A stretch of 64,000 nucleotides of DNA from Rhodobacter sp. TJ_12 (GCF_020023995.1 NZ_NRRD01000013.1:1-64000); one strand, 5' to 3'; numbered from the stretch's first letter, positions 9,595 through 19,485 are shown. The notes: generated by a model not told the origin, from the sequence alone. Numbers and translations are program-made.

Positions 9595-10059
9595 TCAGGC
9601 TTTGCCCGGCCCATAAAGCGCCTTCGCGCGATCCTCAAACGCCTGCACGATCATCCGCATCGCTTGGTCAAAGACGATCCCGATGACGCCTTGCAACAGC
9701 GCATTCTTGAATTCGAAATCGACAAAGAAATCGACCTTGCAGCCGCCTTCGGGGCGATCTTCGAACTGCCACCAGCTGTGCATATATTTGAACGGCCCAT
9801 CCAGATAGCGCGTATCGACGCGGTGCTTTTCGGGCGTCAGCACCACGCGCGACCCGAACCGTTCGCGGAACACTTTGAAGGAAATCACCAGATCGGCTTC
9901 CATCACCTCGGTTCCCGGTTCGGGGCCGGGCTTGCGCGAACGGATACGCGCCGCCGAATTCCACGGCAAAAATTCCGGGTAGCGCGCCACATCGGCCACC
10001 AGCCCATACATCTGCGCCGCCGTATAGGGCATGGTGCGTTTTTCCGAATGCTGCGGCAT
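9595..10059 (-). CDS. Coenzyme Q-binding protein COQ10 / RatA-like START-domain protein
   Basis: 154 residues from the ATG at 10059 (MPQHSEKR); a start 9 codons upstream is possible but less likely. START/polyketide-cyclase fold features are visible: the N-terminal strand and [17 protein letters not shown], then [17 protein letters not shown], the WWQF segment and [11 protein letters not shown]. In mitochondria and alphaproteobacteria this family binds ubiquinone and supports respiration; the E. coli relative is called RatA. It is divergent from hpt. Confidence 0.9.
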   Translation of the reverse strand: MPQHSEKRTMPYTAAQMYGLVADVARYPEFLPWNSAARIRSRKPGPEPGTEVMEADLVISFKVFRERFGSRVVLTPEKHRVDTRYLDGPFKYMHSWWQFEDRPEGGCKVDFFVDFEFKNALLQGVIGIVFDQAMRMIVQAFEDRAKALYGPGKA

Positions 10060-10149
10060 GCCGTCCGTCTCCCTTTTCCCGGCCACGTTCTTGCGATAAA
10101 GCGAGGCAAATGCAAGGGCCGGATGGCCGCACCAAGAGGGCTAAAACCG

Positions 10150-10698
10150 ATGCCAACCGCCGGTTATGACATCGACCAGATGATTTCCGCCAAAGCCATT
10201 GCCGCACGGGTCGAAGCTTTGGGCGCCGAAATTACCGAGGCATTCAAAGACACCGACCGGCTGGTGGTGGTGGGGCTGTTGCGCGGCTCTTTCGTGTTCA
10301 TTGCCGATCTGATCCGTGAAATCGGCGTGCCCTGCGAGGTGGATTTCCTTGAGGCCTCTTCTTATGGCAATGACACCACCTCCACCCGTGAAGTGCGCGT
10401 GCTGAAGGATTTGCGCGGCAATATCGGTGGGCGCGATGTGCTGGTGGTGGAAGATATCATCGACACCGGCCATACGATTTCCAAAGTGATGGAGATGTTG
10501 CGCGCCCGGTCGCCGCGGCGGATCAAATGCTGCGCCATGCTGGACAAACCCTCGCGCCGCGAAGTCGATGTGAAGGGGGATTGGACCGGCTTTGAAATCC
10601 CCGATGAATTCGTCGTGGGCTACGGGCTGGATTACGCACAAAATCACCGCAACCTGCCCTTTATCGGCACGGTGCGGTTTCTTGATGGGGCGGAATGA
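10150..10698 (+). CDS. hpt: Hypoxanthine phosphoribosyltransferase
   Basis: 182 residues. The PRPP-binding loop [14 protein letters not shown] is intact and the N-terminal region [19 protein letters not shown] matches the PPi-binding loop of HPRTs. It converts hypoxanthine or guanine and PRPP into IMP or GMP in purine salvage. The ATG at 10150 is chosen because longer in-frame extensions would run into the divergent COQ10-like gene. Its stop overlaps the start of a 59-residue reading frame. Confidence 0.94.
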   Translation: MPTAGYDIDQMISAKAIAARVEALGAEITEAFKDTDRLVVVGLLRGSFVFIADLIREIGVPCEVDFLEASSYGNDTTSTREVRVLKDLRGNIGGRDVLVVEDIIDTGHTISKVMEMLRARSPRRIKCCAMLDKPSRREVDVKGDWTGFEIPDEFVVGYGLDYAQNHRNLPFIGTVRFLDGAE

Positions 10699-10874
10699 AC
10701 CCGCTGTGGTTCATGCGGATGGCAAAATGGGCGCGCCGTCCGCCCTCGCTGACACAGGTGAAGATCGGCGCCGCCGTGCTGGCCGCTGTGTTGGTGATTT
10801 GGGGGGTAGAGGCTGCGGGGCTGTGGCCCGATTGGGCAACGGTAGAACGCCCGCCACGCGTGCCCCGGCCCTAA
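10695..10874 (+). CDS. Small membrane protein overlapping hpt (59 residues)
   Basis: The start ATG overlaps the hpt stop (ATGA), which argues for translational coupling. The peptide has a basic N terminus ([18 protein letters not shown]), one hydrophobic helix of about 19 residues ([19 protein letters not shown]) and a Pro/Arg-rich tail ending PPRVPRP. This looks like a single-pass inner-membrane protein. Function is not recognised. Codon third positions are G/C rich like neighbouring genes, which supports it as real. Confidence 0.7.
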   Translation: MNPLWFMRMAKWARRPPSLTQVKIGAAVLAAVLVIWGVEAAGLWPDWATVERPPRVPRP

Positions 10875-10913
10875 CACACGGCAAAGAGGGGGAAATCCCT
10901 GCACGCGCACGGC

Positions 10914-10930
10914 CCGGGCGGATCGCCCGG
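10914..10930. other. GC-rich hairpin between convergent hpt and ccm operons
   Basis: A 7-base perfect stem CCGGGCG / CGCCCGG with a three-base loop sits between the two convergent units. Neither side has a clear T tract, so it is at best a weak terminator. Confidence 0.35.
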
Positions 10931-10961
10931 ACCCAAATTGTAAATAGTTTAGCGCTAAACC

Positions 10962-11492
10962 TTATTCCCCCTCGCCTGCCAGAAGCGGTTCGACTTGCTC
11001 TTGCAGCACTTTATCGGTGAGCGGGCCGGCGATCCGGGTGACAATGCGGCCCTCGCCATCGACCACAAAGGTTTCCGGCACGCCCGCAACGCCCCAATCA
11101 AGCCCCATCTTGTTTTCCGGATCTTGGCCCAGCTTCGCAAACGGGTTTCCCAGCTCGTCCAAGAAGCCAAGCGCCTGATCGGGTTTGTCCTTCCAGTTCA
11201 CCCCCAAAACCGCCACGCCCTCATCGCGCAGCTTGATCAGGTTGGGGTGTTCCACCCGGCACGGCGCGCACCACGAGGCCCAATAGTTCACCAGCTTGAT
11301 CGTGCCATCGCGCAGATCGGCATCCTCAAACCGCGGGTAGCTGCCAAGCGCACTGATCGCCACAGGCGGCGCCTCTTTGCCCGCAAAGGCCGTGGGCATG
11401 TCATTGGGGTCTTGTGTTTCCATCGACACAAAGGCCGCCCCGACAAAACCTGCAATCACCACAAGCGGCAAAAACATCAGTGGCTTAGCCAT
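10962..11492 (-). CDS. ccmG: Cytochrome c maturation thiol:disulfide oxidoreductase CcmG (DsbE)
   Basis: 176 residues, an N-terminal membrane anchor (FLPLVVIAGFVGAAF) followed by a periplasmic thioredoxin fold. The redox motif WASWCAPC carries Cys75 and Cys78, and GVAGVPETFVVDGEG is the cis-proline region. It reduces the CXXCH cysteines of apocytochrome c before heme attachment. It is the last gene of ccmA-B-C-D-G here; ccmE, ccmF and ccmH are not in the window. Confidence 0.95.
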   Translation of the reverse strand: MAKPLMFLPLVVIAGFVGAAFVSMETQDPNDMPTAFAGKEAPPVAISALGSYPRFEDADLRDGTIKLVNYWASWCAPCRVEHPNLIKLRDEGVAVLGVNWKDKPDQALGFLDELGNPFAKLGQDPENKMGLDWGVAGVPETFVVDGEGRIVTRIAGPLTDKVLQEQVEPLLAGEGE

Positions 11493-11643
11493 TCTTCTTC
11501 ATCCGTTCTTCTTGCGCGGCCAGCGCGCGTTTCACCCGCGCGCCCTTGACCAAGGTCAGCACAATCAACCCAGCCAGCAGCGCCAAAGTCACGCCCCAGG
11601 ATCCCAAGATCGTGACGGTATATTTGCCGAAATCGAACATCAT
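11485..11643 (-). CDS. ccmD: Heme exporter protein CcmD
   Basis: 52 residues starting MMFDFGKYTVTILGSWG, with one membrane helix (VTLALLAGLIVLTLV) and a basic tail, the normal shape of CcmD. The start overlaps the ccmC stop, and the stop overlaps the ccmG start by 8 bases. CcmD stabilises the CcmABCD complex that loads heme onto CcmE. The ATG at 11640 is an alternative start one codon later. Confidence 0.9.
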   Translation of the reverse strand: MMFDFGKYTVTILGSWGVTLALLAGLIVLTLVKGARVKRALAAQEERMKKNG

Positions 11644-12368
11644 GCCATGCGCTCCCGCTGTTCCAGCGCGCTTAACCGCCGGGCGCGAATTTCCGTGCGC
11701 GTGCGCAGCAACAGCAGCGTCACGAACAACAGCCCAAAGCCAATGATCGACAGCACCAAGGGCTGCCAAAAGACATCGGCGATATGTTCTTCCTTATCGA
11801 GGCTGAGGGTCGAGCCTTGATGCAAGCCTTGGTTCCAAAACATCGCCGCATAGCGCGACAGCACCGCAAAAACCGAGCCAACAAGGCACAAAACGCCCGT
11901 CAGATCGGCGGCGGTATCGGGGTTTTCGATCGCTTCCCACAACGCTATATAGCCGAGGTAAAACAGGAACAAGATCAGGAAAGAGGTCAAACGCGGGTCC
12001 CATTCCCACCATGTGCCCCACATCGGCTGGCCCCAAAACGCCCCGGTAATGAGCGCGATCAGCGTCATCACCATGCCAATCGGGGCGGCGGCCTTCGCGG
12101 CAAGCGCGGATACATGGTGGCGACGAATAAGCCAGATGAGCGAAGTGACCAGCATCATAACCCAGATATTGATCGCAAAAGTCGCGGCGGGCACATGGAC
12201 ATAGATCACCTTCACCGTGGCGCCAAATTCAGCGGCCAAGGGCGTGAAGAAAAAGCCCCACACCAGCCCCGGCACCAGCGTCAGCACGGTCGCGCCAATG
12301 ATCCAGGGCAGCAGCCATCCCGATGTCTGCATGAACTTGACCGGGTTTGCATATTCCCAGATCGACAT
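11640..12368 (-). CDS. ccmC: Heme exporter protein CcmC
   Basis: 242 residues, six predicted membrane helices. The periplasmic tryptophan-rich WWD signature MWGTWWEWDPRLTS is present, together with the histidine-containing VIYVHVPAATFAI before it. CcmC binds heme and delivers it to CcmE during cytochrome c maturation. The gap of 86 bases from ccmB is the longest within the ccm group. Confidence 0.95.
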   Translation of the reverse strand: MSIWEYANPVKFMQTSGWLLPWIIGATVLTLVPGLVWGFFFTPLAAEFGATVKVIYVHVPAATFAINIWVMMLVTSLIWLIRRHHVSALAAKAAAPIGMVMTLIALITGAFWGQPMWGTWWEWDPRLTSFLILFLFYLGYIALWEAIENPDTAADLTGVLCLVGSVFAVLSRYAAMFWNQGLHQGSTLSLDKEEHIADVFWQPLVLSIIGFGLLFVTLLLLRTRTEIRARRLSALEQRERMA

Positions 12369-12454
12369 TGTCAGCTATCCTCCTACCGCATCCTTGCCGG
12401 GCTTGCCATGAAATGCCAGAGGCCGGTTTGACGCGCATCAACTTGGAATAAGTC

Positions 12455-13111
12455 TCACCGTAAATTGACCCGGATCGCCGCCGCCGAGGCAAAGGGAACA
12501 AGCGCAATGGTGGCGGCGGTGATACCCGCAAGCATGGCAAGCGGCACCTGCACTGCCATCCCCTCGCCCCCACGGCGCACCAGTTCGGCCCCGAAAATCA
12601 GCGTGGGCACGTAAAGCGGCAAAACCAAAAGTGACAGCAACAAGCCCCCGCGCTTCAGCCCCACCGTCAGCGCCGCGCCAAAGGTGCCCAGCACCGACAG
12701 CGCCGGCGTGCCCAGCAGCAGCGACACCTCAAGCCAAAAATAAGCGGGCGTCGGCAAATGCAGCAGCACGGCAAAAAGCGGCGCGGCCAGAACCAGCGGC
12801 AGGCCGGTGGTGATCCAATGGGCAAGCGCCTTCATCGTCACCACAGCTTCAAGCGGGATCGGCGCGGTCGCCAAAAGATCCAGCGATCCATCCTCGAAGT
12901 CGAGCGCGAAGATCCGGTCGAGCGACAGAAGGCAGGCAAGCAGCGCGCCGAGCCACAAAATCCCCGCCGCGATGCGTGATAAAATCGCGCCTTCGGGCCC
13001 CACGCCAAAAGGCACCAGCGTGACCACAATCAGGAAAAACGCGAGCCCAAGCCCAAAGCCACCGCCTGCGCGGATCGCCAGCCGCAGATCTCGCATCAAA
13101 AGCGCAATCAC
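12455..13111 (-). CDS. ccmB: Heme exporter membrane subunit CcmB
   Basis: 218 residues, about six membrane helices, with the family segments [18 protein letters not shown] and [18 protein letters not shown]. CcmB is the membrane partner of the CcmA ATPase. The start overlaps the end of ccmA (ATGA-type overlap at 13108-13111). Confidence 0.94.
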   Translation of the reverse strand: MIALLMRDLRLAIRAGGGFGLGLAFFLIVVTLVPFGVGPEGAILSRIAAGILWLGALLACLLSLDRIFALDFEDGSLDLLATAPIPLEAVVTMKALAHWITTGLPLVLAAPLFAVLLHLPTPAYFWLEVSLLLGTPALSVLGTFGAALTVGLKRGGLLLSLLVLPLYVPTLIFGAELVRRGGEGMAVQVPLAMLAGITAATIALVPFASAAAIRVNLR

Positions 13112-13752
13112 AGGAAGGCTCCATCAAAGTCGTGGTCAAAGGCGCCTTTATGACCGCCCTCTTCCGGCGGGCGCGCCTTGAACGGCGCAATGTCCAGCAC
13201 CTCGGCCTCTTCGAGGCCCAAATCAATATGGGTTGCCATCAGCGCCGCGCCGCCGGTGGCCAGATGCGCCCGCACGGCAGAGGCAAAAAGCGCGACCGAG
13301 GCGGCGTCGAGCGACACCGTCGGCTCATCCAGCACCCAGATCGGGCGGCCCGTCACCAAAAGCCGCGCCAGCCCCAAACGCCGCTTTTGCCCGGCCGACA
13401 GGCTATGCGCCGCCCGCCCCGCAAGGCCCCGCAGGTTCATTTGATCCAGCGCATGGTCAATCGTGTCGGTTTCATAAATCGCGGCCCAAAACCGCAGGTT
13501 TTCGCGCACAGAAAGCGTGGCCTTCAACCCATCGGCATGGGCGGCATAAGCCATCGCCTCGCCGGGCATCGAAATGCTGCCCGCCAGCGGCGGTTGCAGC
13601 CCGGCCAAGGTGCGCAACAAAGTGGTTTTGCCAATCCCATTCGGGCCGCGCAACACCAGCGCGCGCCCCGCGTGCAGTGAAAACGTCACCCCCTCCAGCA
13701 CGGCCAAGCCGCCCCGGCTGACGGTAAGGTTTTCAACCGACAAAAGGCTCAT
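13108..13752 (-). CDS. ccmA: Heme exporter ATPase CcmA
   Basis: 214 residues, an ABC ATPase with Walker [15 protein letters not shown], signature [14 protein letters not shown] and Walker [14 protein letters not shown]. It powers release of holo-CcmE from CcmC. It overlaps both neighbours by four bases, so ccmA sits in a tightly packed minus-strand run from the Mth938-like gene into ccmB. Confidence 0.95.
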   Translation of the reverse strand: MSLLSVENLTVSRGGLAVLEGVTFSLHAGRALVLRGPNGIGKTTLLRTLAGLQPPLAGSISMPGEAMAYAAHADGLKATLSVRENLRFWAAIYETDTIDHALDQMNLRGLAGRAAHSLSAGQKRRLGLARLLVTGRPIWVLDEPTVSLDAASVALFASAVRAHLATGGAALMATHIDLGLEEAEVLDIAPFKARPPEEGGHKGAFDHDFDGAFL

Positions 13753-14123
13753 GCGGTGGGCACCGCGCCGGGCATGGGCAAAAGCGCAGCGGCAACCCGG
13801 CGGCCTTCGGACAACAGCACATTATAGCTGCGCGCCGCCGAGGGCGTGGCCATCGCCTCGCAAAACACCCCAACGGCTTCCAACTCTGCCACGAAATCGC
13901 GCGGCAAAAGCGCGATTTCGGCCCCCATGCCCACGAACAGCACATCGACCTTGCCGGACAGCGCCAGCAGCGGGGCACGATCTTCCAGCCCGCCCCAATC
14001 ACCCGCCGCTTCGGCGTGGATCAACAGCCCGCCTTCATGCACCTGCCCATCCACGCGGAAAAAACCCGGCCCATAGCCATCCACCGGCAGGGCGCCGCCA
14101 AAGGAGGACTCACGGATTTGCAT
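13749..14123 (-). CDS. Mth938-like (DUF498) domain protein
   Basis: 124 residues from ATG 14123 ([10 protein letters not shown]). The Mth938/DUF498 fold is suggested by the ordered pattern [33 protein letters not shown] and [19 protein letters not shown]. Human NDUFAF3 belongs to this superfamily; bacterial members have no settled function and are often next to secF, as here. The start lies 14 bases inside the end of secF in another frame, and the stop overlaps ccmA. Confidence 0.85.
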   Translation of the reverse strand: MQIRESSFGGALPVDGYGPGFFRVDGQVHEGGLLIHAEAAGDWGGLEDRAPLLALSGKVDVLFVGMGAEIALLPRDFVAELEAVGVFCEAMATPSAARSYNVLLSEGRRVAAALLPMPGAVPTA

Positions 14124-15093
14124 CTTGCGTGCCTTCGGTGAAGAACTTCGCCGCCGGGTCCTTGGGGGTCTTGTTGCGGTCAAGCCCAAGGAACAACACG
14201 ATGTTCTTCGCCACATAGATCGAGGAATAGGTCCCCACGACCACGCCCCAGGTCATTGCGAAGACAAAGCCCCGGATCACATCACCGCCCAAAACCAAAA
14301 GCGAAATCAGCGCAATGAGCGTGGTGCCCGAGGTCATCACCGTGCGGCTCAGCGTTTCGTTGGCTGACAGGTTCATCACGTCTTTGAGCGGCTTGGTTTT
14401 GTATTTGATCAGGTTTTCGCGCAGCCGGTCGAACACAACCACAGTGTCGTTGATCGAATAGCCCAAAATCGTCAAAAGCGCGGCGATGATGGCAAGGTCA
14501 AACTTGATCTGGAACAGCGCGAACAAGCCAATCGTCAGCCCCACATCGTGGACAAGCGCCACCAGCGCGCCGACCGAATATTGCCATTCGAACCGCAGCC
14601 AGACGTAAACGACAATCGCCGCCACGCCCGCCAAAACCGACCAGATCGCAGTCCAGATCAATTCGCCCGACACTTTCGGCCCCACGGATTCGGTGGAGAC
14701 AAATTTGACAGCCGGATCAACCTCTTGCAGGGCGCTTTGAATGGATGCCATCTGCTCGGGCGCGATCGCATCTTGCCCCTCTTGCGCCTGAATGCGGATA
14801 GAGGCGACATGCTGATCTTCGCGGAAGGTCGGATCGAAGACTTGGGTGATCGACACATCGCCAAGCCCCAGCGGCGCCAGCGCTTCGCGATAGACAGCCA
14901 CATCCAGCGCTTGGGTGGATTCGGTGCGGATCGTGGTGCCGCCCCGGAAATCGATCCCGAAGTTCAGCCCCATGATCAGCGTGACCACCAGCGCCGCCAC
15001 CAGCGCCACGCCCGAAAGGCCAAAGGTCAGCCACTGCCAGCGGAAGAAGTCGATATTGGTATGCTCGGGAACGAGTTTAAGACGGAAAGCCAT
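14110..15093 (-). CDS. secF: Protein translocase subunit SecF
   Basis: 327 residues from ATG 15093 (MAFRLKLV); a longer start 45 bases upstream would enter the short gap after secD and is not needed. Six membrane helices. Family motifs: GLNFGIDFRGGTTI in the first periplasmic region and ILGYSINDTVVVFDRLREN in the membrane domain. With SecD and YajC it helps complete protein export using the proton motive force. It lies 10 bases after secD. Confidence 0.95.
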   Translation of the reverse strand: MAFRLKLVPEHTNIDFFRWQWLTFGLSGVALVAALVVTLIMGLNFGIDFRGGTTIRTESTQALDVAVYREALAPLGLGDVSITQVFDPTFREDQHVASIRIQAQEGQDAIAPEQMASIQSALQEVDPAVKFVSTESVGPKVSGELIWTAIWSVLAGVAAIVVYVWLRFEWQYSVGALVALVHDVGLTIGLFALFQIKFDLAIIAALLTILGYSINDTVVVFDRLRENLIKYKTKPLKDVMNLSANETLSRTVMTSGTTLIALISLLVLGGDVIRGFVFAMTWGVVVGTYSSIYVAKNIVLFLGLDRNKTPKDPAAKFFTEGTQDANP

Positions 15094-15103
15094 GGGTCGT
15101 TCC

Positions 15104-16771
15104 TCACACAGTGAAGGTTTTCGGGCGCTTGCGCGCATACCATGTCACCACCATCAGGCGGGTGACGAAGATCGCGGTAAAGACCGAGGTGGCAATGCCC
15201 ACAATCAGCGTGACCGCGAAACCGCGCACCGGGCCCGCGCCCAGCACGAACAGGATCACGCCGGTCAGGAAGGTGGTGACGTTCGCATCGATAATCGCCG
15301 ACATCGCCTTTTCATAGCCTAGCTCAATGGCCCGTGCGGCGGATTTGGCCGAGCGCAATTCCTCGCGGATGCGTTCATAGACCAGCACATTGGCATCGAC
15401 CGCCGTGCCCATGGTCAGCACGATCCCGGCGATCCCAGGCATGGTCAGCGTGGCGCCCACCGCCGACATGAAGCCAAAGACCATGATGATGTTCATCGTC
15501 AACGCGACCGAGGCAAAGACGCCAAACAGGCCGTAAGAGGCGATCATCCACAGCACGACCAAGCCAAAGCCCACCATCGCGGCTTTCTTGCCCGCCTCGA
15601 TACTGTCGGCCCCCAGTTCCGGGCCGATGGTGCGTTCTTCCAAGAAGGTCATGCCCGCAGGCAGGGCCCCGGCGCGCAACAGCAGCGCCAGATTGGTGGC
15701 CTCTTCAACCGAGAAGTTTCCGGTGATGATGCCGGACCCGCCCGCGATATGGGCTTGGATCGTCGGCGCCGAGATCACCTTGCCATCCAGCACAATCGCG
15801 AAGGGCTCGCCAATATGGCTGGCGGTGTAATCGCCAAAGGCGCGCGCGCCCGTGGGGTTGAAGCGGAAAGCCACCGCCGGATAGCCGTTTTGGTCGGTGT
15901 CGGGGCGCGCATCGGTCAGCTCGTCGCCCGTGACCACCGGCACATCGTCCATGATGTAAGAAATGCCTTCGCGCTCGGCCGAGGGCAGCAGCATCCGGTT
16001 TGGCCCCGGATTGGCGTCGGGGTTGGCGGTCGGCGGCCCATAGACCTGATGGAAGGTCAGTTTCGCGGTGGTGCCGATCAGATCCTTGAGTTCCTGCGCC
16101 GAGCCGATGCCCGGCACTTCGATCAAGATCCGGTCGGAGCCTTGGCGCATGATCGTGGGTTCGCGGGTGCCTGCGGCATCCACACGGCGGCGCACGATTT
16201 CCAGCGATTGCGCCATGGTGCGGTCATCGGTGGCGGTCTTTTCAGCTTCGGACAGCCGGAAGGTGATGGTATCGCCCTCCCCCGTCACCTCGTAATCGGA
16301 TTGGCCAACGCCGGTCAGCCCAACGACGGGGCTGGTCAGCGTGCGCGCCACTTCTACGGCTTTGGCGATCTGATCGGGATTGCCGATCTGGATGCGCAAA
16401 ACATCTGGCGGCGAGGGCACGCGGCGGATCGAGCCGATCGTGGCCCGCTCGGCGGCCAGCGCGCGCCGCGCCTCGGGCCAAAGCGCATCCATCCGGCCTT
16501 TGTAGACCTCGTCCAGATGCACTTCGGCCAGAAGATGGGCGCCGCCGCGCAGATCAAGCCCCAGATTGACCAGCCCCGAGGGCAGCCAATCGGGCCAAGC
16601 GTCGCGCGCGGCGACCTGTGCCTCGGTCATCGCGCCGGTCTTTTCAAAGGCCATAACGGCATCGTTATGGCCCTCGACGCGGTTATAAAAGAGGTTGGGC
16701 GCCGCCGAAACCAATGCTGCCAGACACAGCAACAGGATGACGACACGCTTCCAAAGCGAAATTTGCAGCAT
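15104..16771 (-). CDS. secD: Protein translocase subunit SecD
   Basis: 555 residues. It has an N-terminal helix, the D1 motif LGLDLRGGAHLLAEV, a large periplasmic domain, and five C-terminal helices including LTMPGIAGIVLTMGTAVDAN and NVLVYERIREEL. Partner of SecF in the auxiliary translocase complex. It follows yajC by 20 bases on the same strand. Confidence 0.96.
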   Translation of the reverse strand: MLQISLWKRVVILLLCLAALVSAAPNLFYNRVEGHNDAVMAFEKTGAMTEAQVAARDAWPDWLPSGLVNLGLDLRGGAHLLAEVHLDEVYKGRMDALWPEARRALAAERATIGSIRRVPSPPDVLRIQIGNPDQIAKAVEVARTLTSPVVGLTGVGQSDYEVTGEGDTITFRLSEAEKTATDDRTMAQSLEIVRRRVDAAGTREPTIMRQGSDRILIEVPGIGSAQELKDLIGTTAKLTFHQVYGPPTANPDANPGPNRMLLPSAEREGISYIMDDVPVVTGDELTDARPDTDQNGYPAVAFRFNPTGARAFGDYTASHIGEPFAIVLDGKVISAPTIQAHIAGGSGIITGNFSVEEATNLALLLRAGALPAGMTFLEERTIGPELGADSIEAGKKAAMVGFGLVVLWMIASYGLFGVFASVALTMNIIMVFGFMSAVGATLTMPGIAGIVLTMGTAVDANVLVYERIREELRSAKSAARAIELGYEKAMSAIIDANVTTFLTGVILFVLGAGPVRGFAVTLIVGIATSVFTAIFVTRLMVVTWYARKRPKTFTV

Positions 16772-16791
16772 GGCGGCGCGGCCTCTTGGGA

Positions 16792-17130
16792 TCAGTTATC
16801 GTTCGAAGCCGGTTCGGTCTTCGAGAGCACTTGAAGAATGGTTTGCTTCAGCACGCGCACCTTCACGCCTTGGGCGATCTCGACTTCGACTTCGCCATCT
16901 TCACGCACATGGGTCACTTTGCCGATGATGCCGCCTTGGGTCACCACGCTGTCGCCGCGGCGCAGCGCCTCGACCATCTGCTTGTGTTCCTTGGCTTTCT
17001 TTTGCTGCGGACGGATCAGCAGGAAATACATGATCACGAAGATCAGGATCAGCGGCAAGAACTGGCCAATGGCGGCGAAGCCACCCATTTCGGCGCCGGC
17101 GTCTTGGGCATAAGCGGGAGTGATGAACAT
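16792..17130 (-). CDS. yajC: Preprotein translocase subunit YajC
   Basis: 112 residues. One membrane helix near the N terminus (LPLILIFVIMYFLLIRPQQKK) carries the family signature LIRPQQKKAKEH, followed by the cytoplasmic part GDSVVTQGGIIGKV. The start MFITPAYAQDAG is the only one giving the normal short N terminus; longer readings are rejected. First gene of yajC-secD-secF. Confidence 0.95.
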   Translation of the reverse strand: MFITPAYAQDAGAEMGGFAAIGQFLPLILIFVIMYFLLIRPQQKKAKEHKQMVEALRRGDSVVTQGGIIGKVTHVREDGEVEVEIAQGVKVRVLKQTILQVLSKTEPASNDN

Positions 17131-17285
17131 TTCTGGTCCTCTCGTTGGGGCCTTTGGTCTGAACAGGCTTGGGCAGCCCAAAGGCTCCCCGGTGTCGGCG
17201 CGCACCCTAGCGGTGCCCCCAAGGCTTGGCAAGGCAATCAGGTCCGGGGCGGCGCCAGATCACGGGGCTGTCAGGACACCACCAG

Positions 17286-17355
17286 AAAAGGGGGCGCTGC
17301 CCCCTCTCTTGCGTTCCGCAAAATTCACCCCCGGGATATTTTCACAAAGTCGAAG
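17286..17355 (-). repeat. 3'-end repeat element, copy 1 (terminator-like, downstream of the M20 gene)
   Basis: Read on the minus strand, after the M20 gene: CTTCGACTTTG, then AAATATCC, a small hairpin TTGCG-GAA-CGCAA, then a G/C hairpin GGGGGC-AGC-GCCCCC followed by TTTT. A second copy with the same layout but a different hairpin stem is at 61255-61314. The rest of the 17131-17428 gap shows no gene. Confidence 0.75.
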
Positions 17356-17428
17356 ACAATGGATTTTTTGGGGGGGCTTGGTGCGGTTTCGCGATTGGGG
17401 CGCAAGGGCGGGCAATGCCCCTGCCCCG

Positions 17429-18592
17429 TCAGGCCACCGGCAAGGCGCGTTCGACCAGACGCGCGAAGAAGCTTGCCCCCACCGGTGCGGCTTCATCGTT
17501 GAAATCATAGGCCGGATGGTGCAGCCCCGCGCCGGGTCCGGTGCCCAAGAAAAGATAGGCACCGGGACGGGCTTCCAGCATGTAGGAAAAATCCTCTGCC
17601 CCCATTTCGCGCCCGGCCTCGTCTTCCACCGCATCGGGGCCCGAGATTTCGCGCGCCACATCGGCGGCAAAGCGGGCGCGGTCGGCATTGTTCACGGTGG
17701 GCGGATAGCCCTTGTCATAGGTGATCTCGACCGTCACGCCAAAGGCCGCCGCCGTGCCTTCGACGATTTCGCGGAAGCGTTTTTCCACCATCGCGCGGAC
17801 ATCGGGCGTGAAGGACCGGATCGTGGCACAAAACCACCCGCTTTCGGGGATGATGTTATTGGCCGAGCCCACATGGATTTGCGTCACCGATACGACCAGC
17901 TCATCCATCGGAAAAAGATTGCGGCTGACGATGGTTTGCAGCGATCCCACCATCGCGGTGATCGCCGGGATCGGGTCGACGCATTCATGCGGCGTGGCGC
18001 CATGGCCACCAAGCCCCGTCACCGTCACCCAAGCCGTATCCACCGCCGCCATCAGCGGGCCTTGGGTGGTGTGAAAATGGCCAAAGGGCAGGTTCGGCGC
18101 ATTGTGGATGCCGTAGACCTCGGTAATGCCGAACCGCTCCATCACGCCTTCTTGCACCATCACCTCGCCGCCGCCGCCATCTTCTTCGGCGGGTTGAAAG
18201 ATCAGCGCCACCGTGCCCGCGAAATTGCGCGTCTCGGCCAGATATTTCGCAGCCCCCAAAAGCATCGTGGTATGCCCGTCATGGCCGCAGGCATGCATTT
18301 TGCCTTCATGTTCAGAGGCATAATCGGCCCCCGTCGCCTCGGTGATGGGCAGGGCATCCATATCCGCGCGCAGCCCGATCACCGGCCCCTCTTCGCGCCC
18401 CTTGATCAGCGCAACAAGGCCCGAGGTGGCAATGCCCTCGTGCAGCGCATCCACGCCAAAGTCGCGTAGCCGCGCGGCCACGAAGGCGGCGGTTTGCGGC
18501 AGATCGAACTCGATCTCGGGGTGGCGGTGCAGCCAGTGACGCCACTCCTTCATCTCGGGGGCAAGGGCGGCGATACGGTTGATCACGGGCAT
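17429..18592 (-). CDS. M20 family amidohydrolase (hippurate hydrolase-like)
   Basis: 387 residues, normal for the M20D group. Metal-binding and catalytic motifs: GLRADMDALPI, MHACGHDGHTTMLLGAAK, FQPAEEDGGGGEVM, and near the C terminus EMGAEDFSYML. Such enzymes remove acyl groups from N-acyl amino acids; the exact substrate cannot be read from sequence. No signal peptide. It stands alone, convergent with nothing, divergent from mazG. Confidence 0.93.
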   Translation of the reverse strand: MPVINRIAALAPEMKEWRHWLHRHPEIEFDLPQTAAFVAARLRDFGVDALHEGIATSGLVALIKGREEGPVIGLRADMDALPITEATGADYASEHEGKMHACGHDGHTTMLLGAAKYLAETRNFAGTVALIFQPAEEDGGGGEVMVQEGVMERFGITEVYGIHNAPNLPFGHFHTTQGPLMAAVDTAWVTVTGLGGHGATPHECVDPIPAITAMVGSLQTIVSRNLFPMDELVVSVTQIHVGSANNIIPESGWFCATIRSFTPDVRAMVEKRFREIVEGTAAAFGVTVEITYDKGYPPTVNNADRARFAADVAREISGPDAVEDEAGREMGAEDFSYMLEARPGAYLFLGTGPGAGLHHPAYDFNDEAAPVGASFFARLVERALPVA

Positions 18593-18654
18593 GGTGGACT
18601 CGGGCGTTACGAAAGAGATACTGACCTAGATGGACCTGAGCGAGGCAAGAGGCA

Positions 18655-19485
18655 ATGGTGAAACCGACCGATCCGATCCTGTTTGAGGAACGTGGTGACT
18701 TGGGCGTTCAGATGCGCCGTCTGGCGGCGATCATGGCGTGTTTGCGCGACCGCGAGACGGGCTGCCCCTGGGATATCGAGCAAGATTTCGCCTCGATCGC
18801 GCCCTATACGATCGAGGAAGCCTATGAGGTGGCCGACGCGATTGAGCGCGCGGCCTGGGATGAGCTAGAGGGCGAATTGGGCGATCTGGCGCTGCAAGTC
18901 GTCTATCACGCGCAGATGGCCAAAGAGGCGGGGCATTTCGATTTGCTGGCCGTGCTGCGGGCGATTTCGGCCAAGATGATTGCGCGCCATCCGCATGTGT
19001 TCGGGGATGACAGCCGTGACAAAAGCGCCGCGCAACAGACGGAAGATTGGGAAAAAATCAAATCCGCCGAGCGTGCGGCCAAGGCCGAAAAAGGCGTGCT
19101 TGATGGCGTGGCGATGGGCCTGCCTGCGCTGACCCGCGCGCTGAAGCTGCAAAAACGCGCCGCAAGGGTCGGCTTCGATTGGCCCTCCACCAAGGAAGTG
19201 GTCGAAAAGATCGTCGAAGAGGCGCAGGAACTGGTGGAAGCGCGCGACGCTTTGGGGCCCGAAGAAACCGCCGAGGAATATGGTGATATGCTGTTTGTGA
19301 TGGTGAATTTGGGCCGCCATCTGGGGCTGGATGCCGAAGCCTGTTTGCGCGCGGCCAATGCCAAATTCACCCGCCGGTTTGAGTTTATCGAATCCGAACT
19401 GGCCAAGGGTGGCAAGCATCCCGATCAAAGCGATTTGGCCGAGATGGATGGGCTTTGGAACGCCGCCAAACGCGCGGGGCTGTAA
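18655..19485 (+). CDS. mazG: Nucleoside triphosphate pyrophosphohydrolase MazG
   Basis: 276 residues with two MazG domains. The first holds YTIEEAYEVADAIERAAW and ELEGELGDLALQVVYHAQMA; the second EKIVEEAQELVEA and ETAEEYGDMLFVMVNLGRHL, each with the EExxE and ExxD metal ligands. It hydrolyses NTPs to NMP and PPi, in house-cleaning or (p)ppGpp-linked roles. It is the only gene of its short unit and converges on the TauE-type gene. Confidence 0.95.
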   Translation: MVKPTDPILFEERGDLGVQMRRLAAIMACLRDRETGCPWDIEQDFASIAPYTIEEAYEVADAIERAAWDELEGELGDLALQVVYHAQMAKEAGHFDLLAVLRAISAKMIARHPHVFGDDSRDKSAAQQTEDWEKIKSAERAAKAEKGVLDGVAMGLPALTRALKLQKRAARVGFDWPSTKEVVEKIVEEAQELVEARDALGPEETAEEYGDMLFVMVNLGRHLGLDAEACLRAANAKFTRRFEFIESELAKGGKHPDQSDLAEMDGLWNAAKRAGL

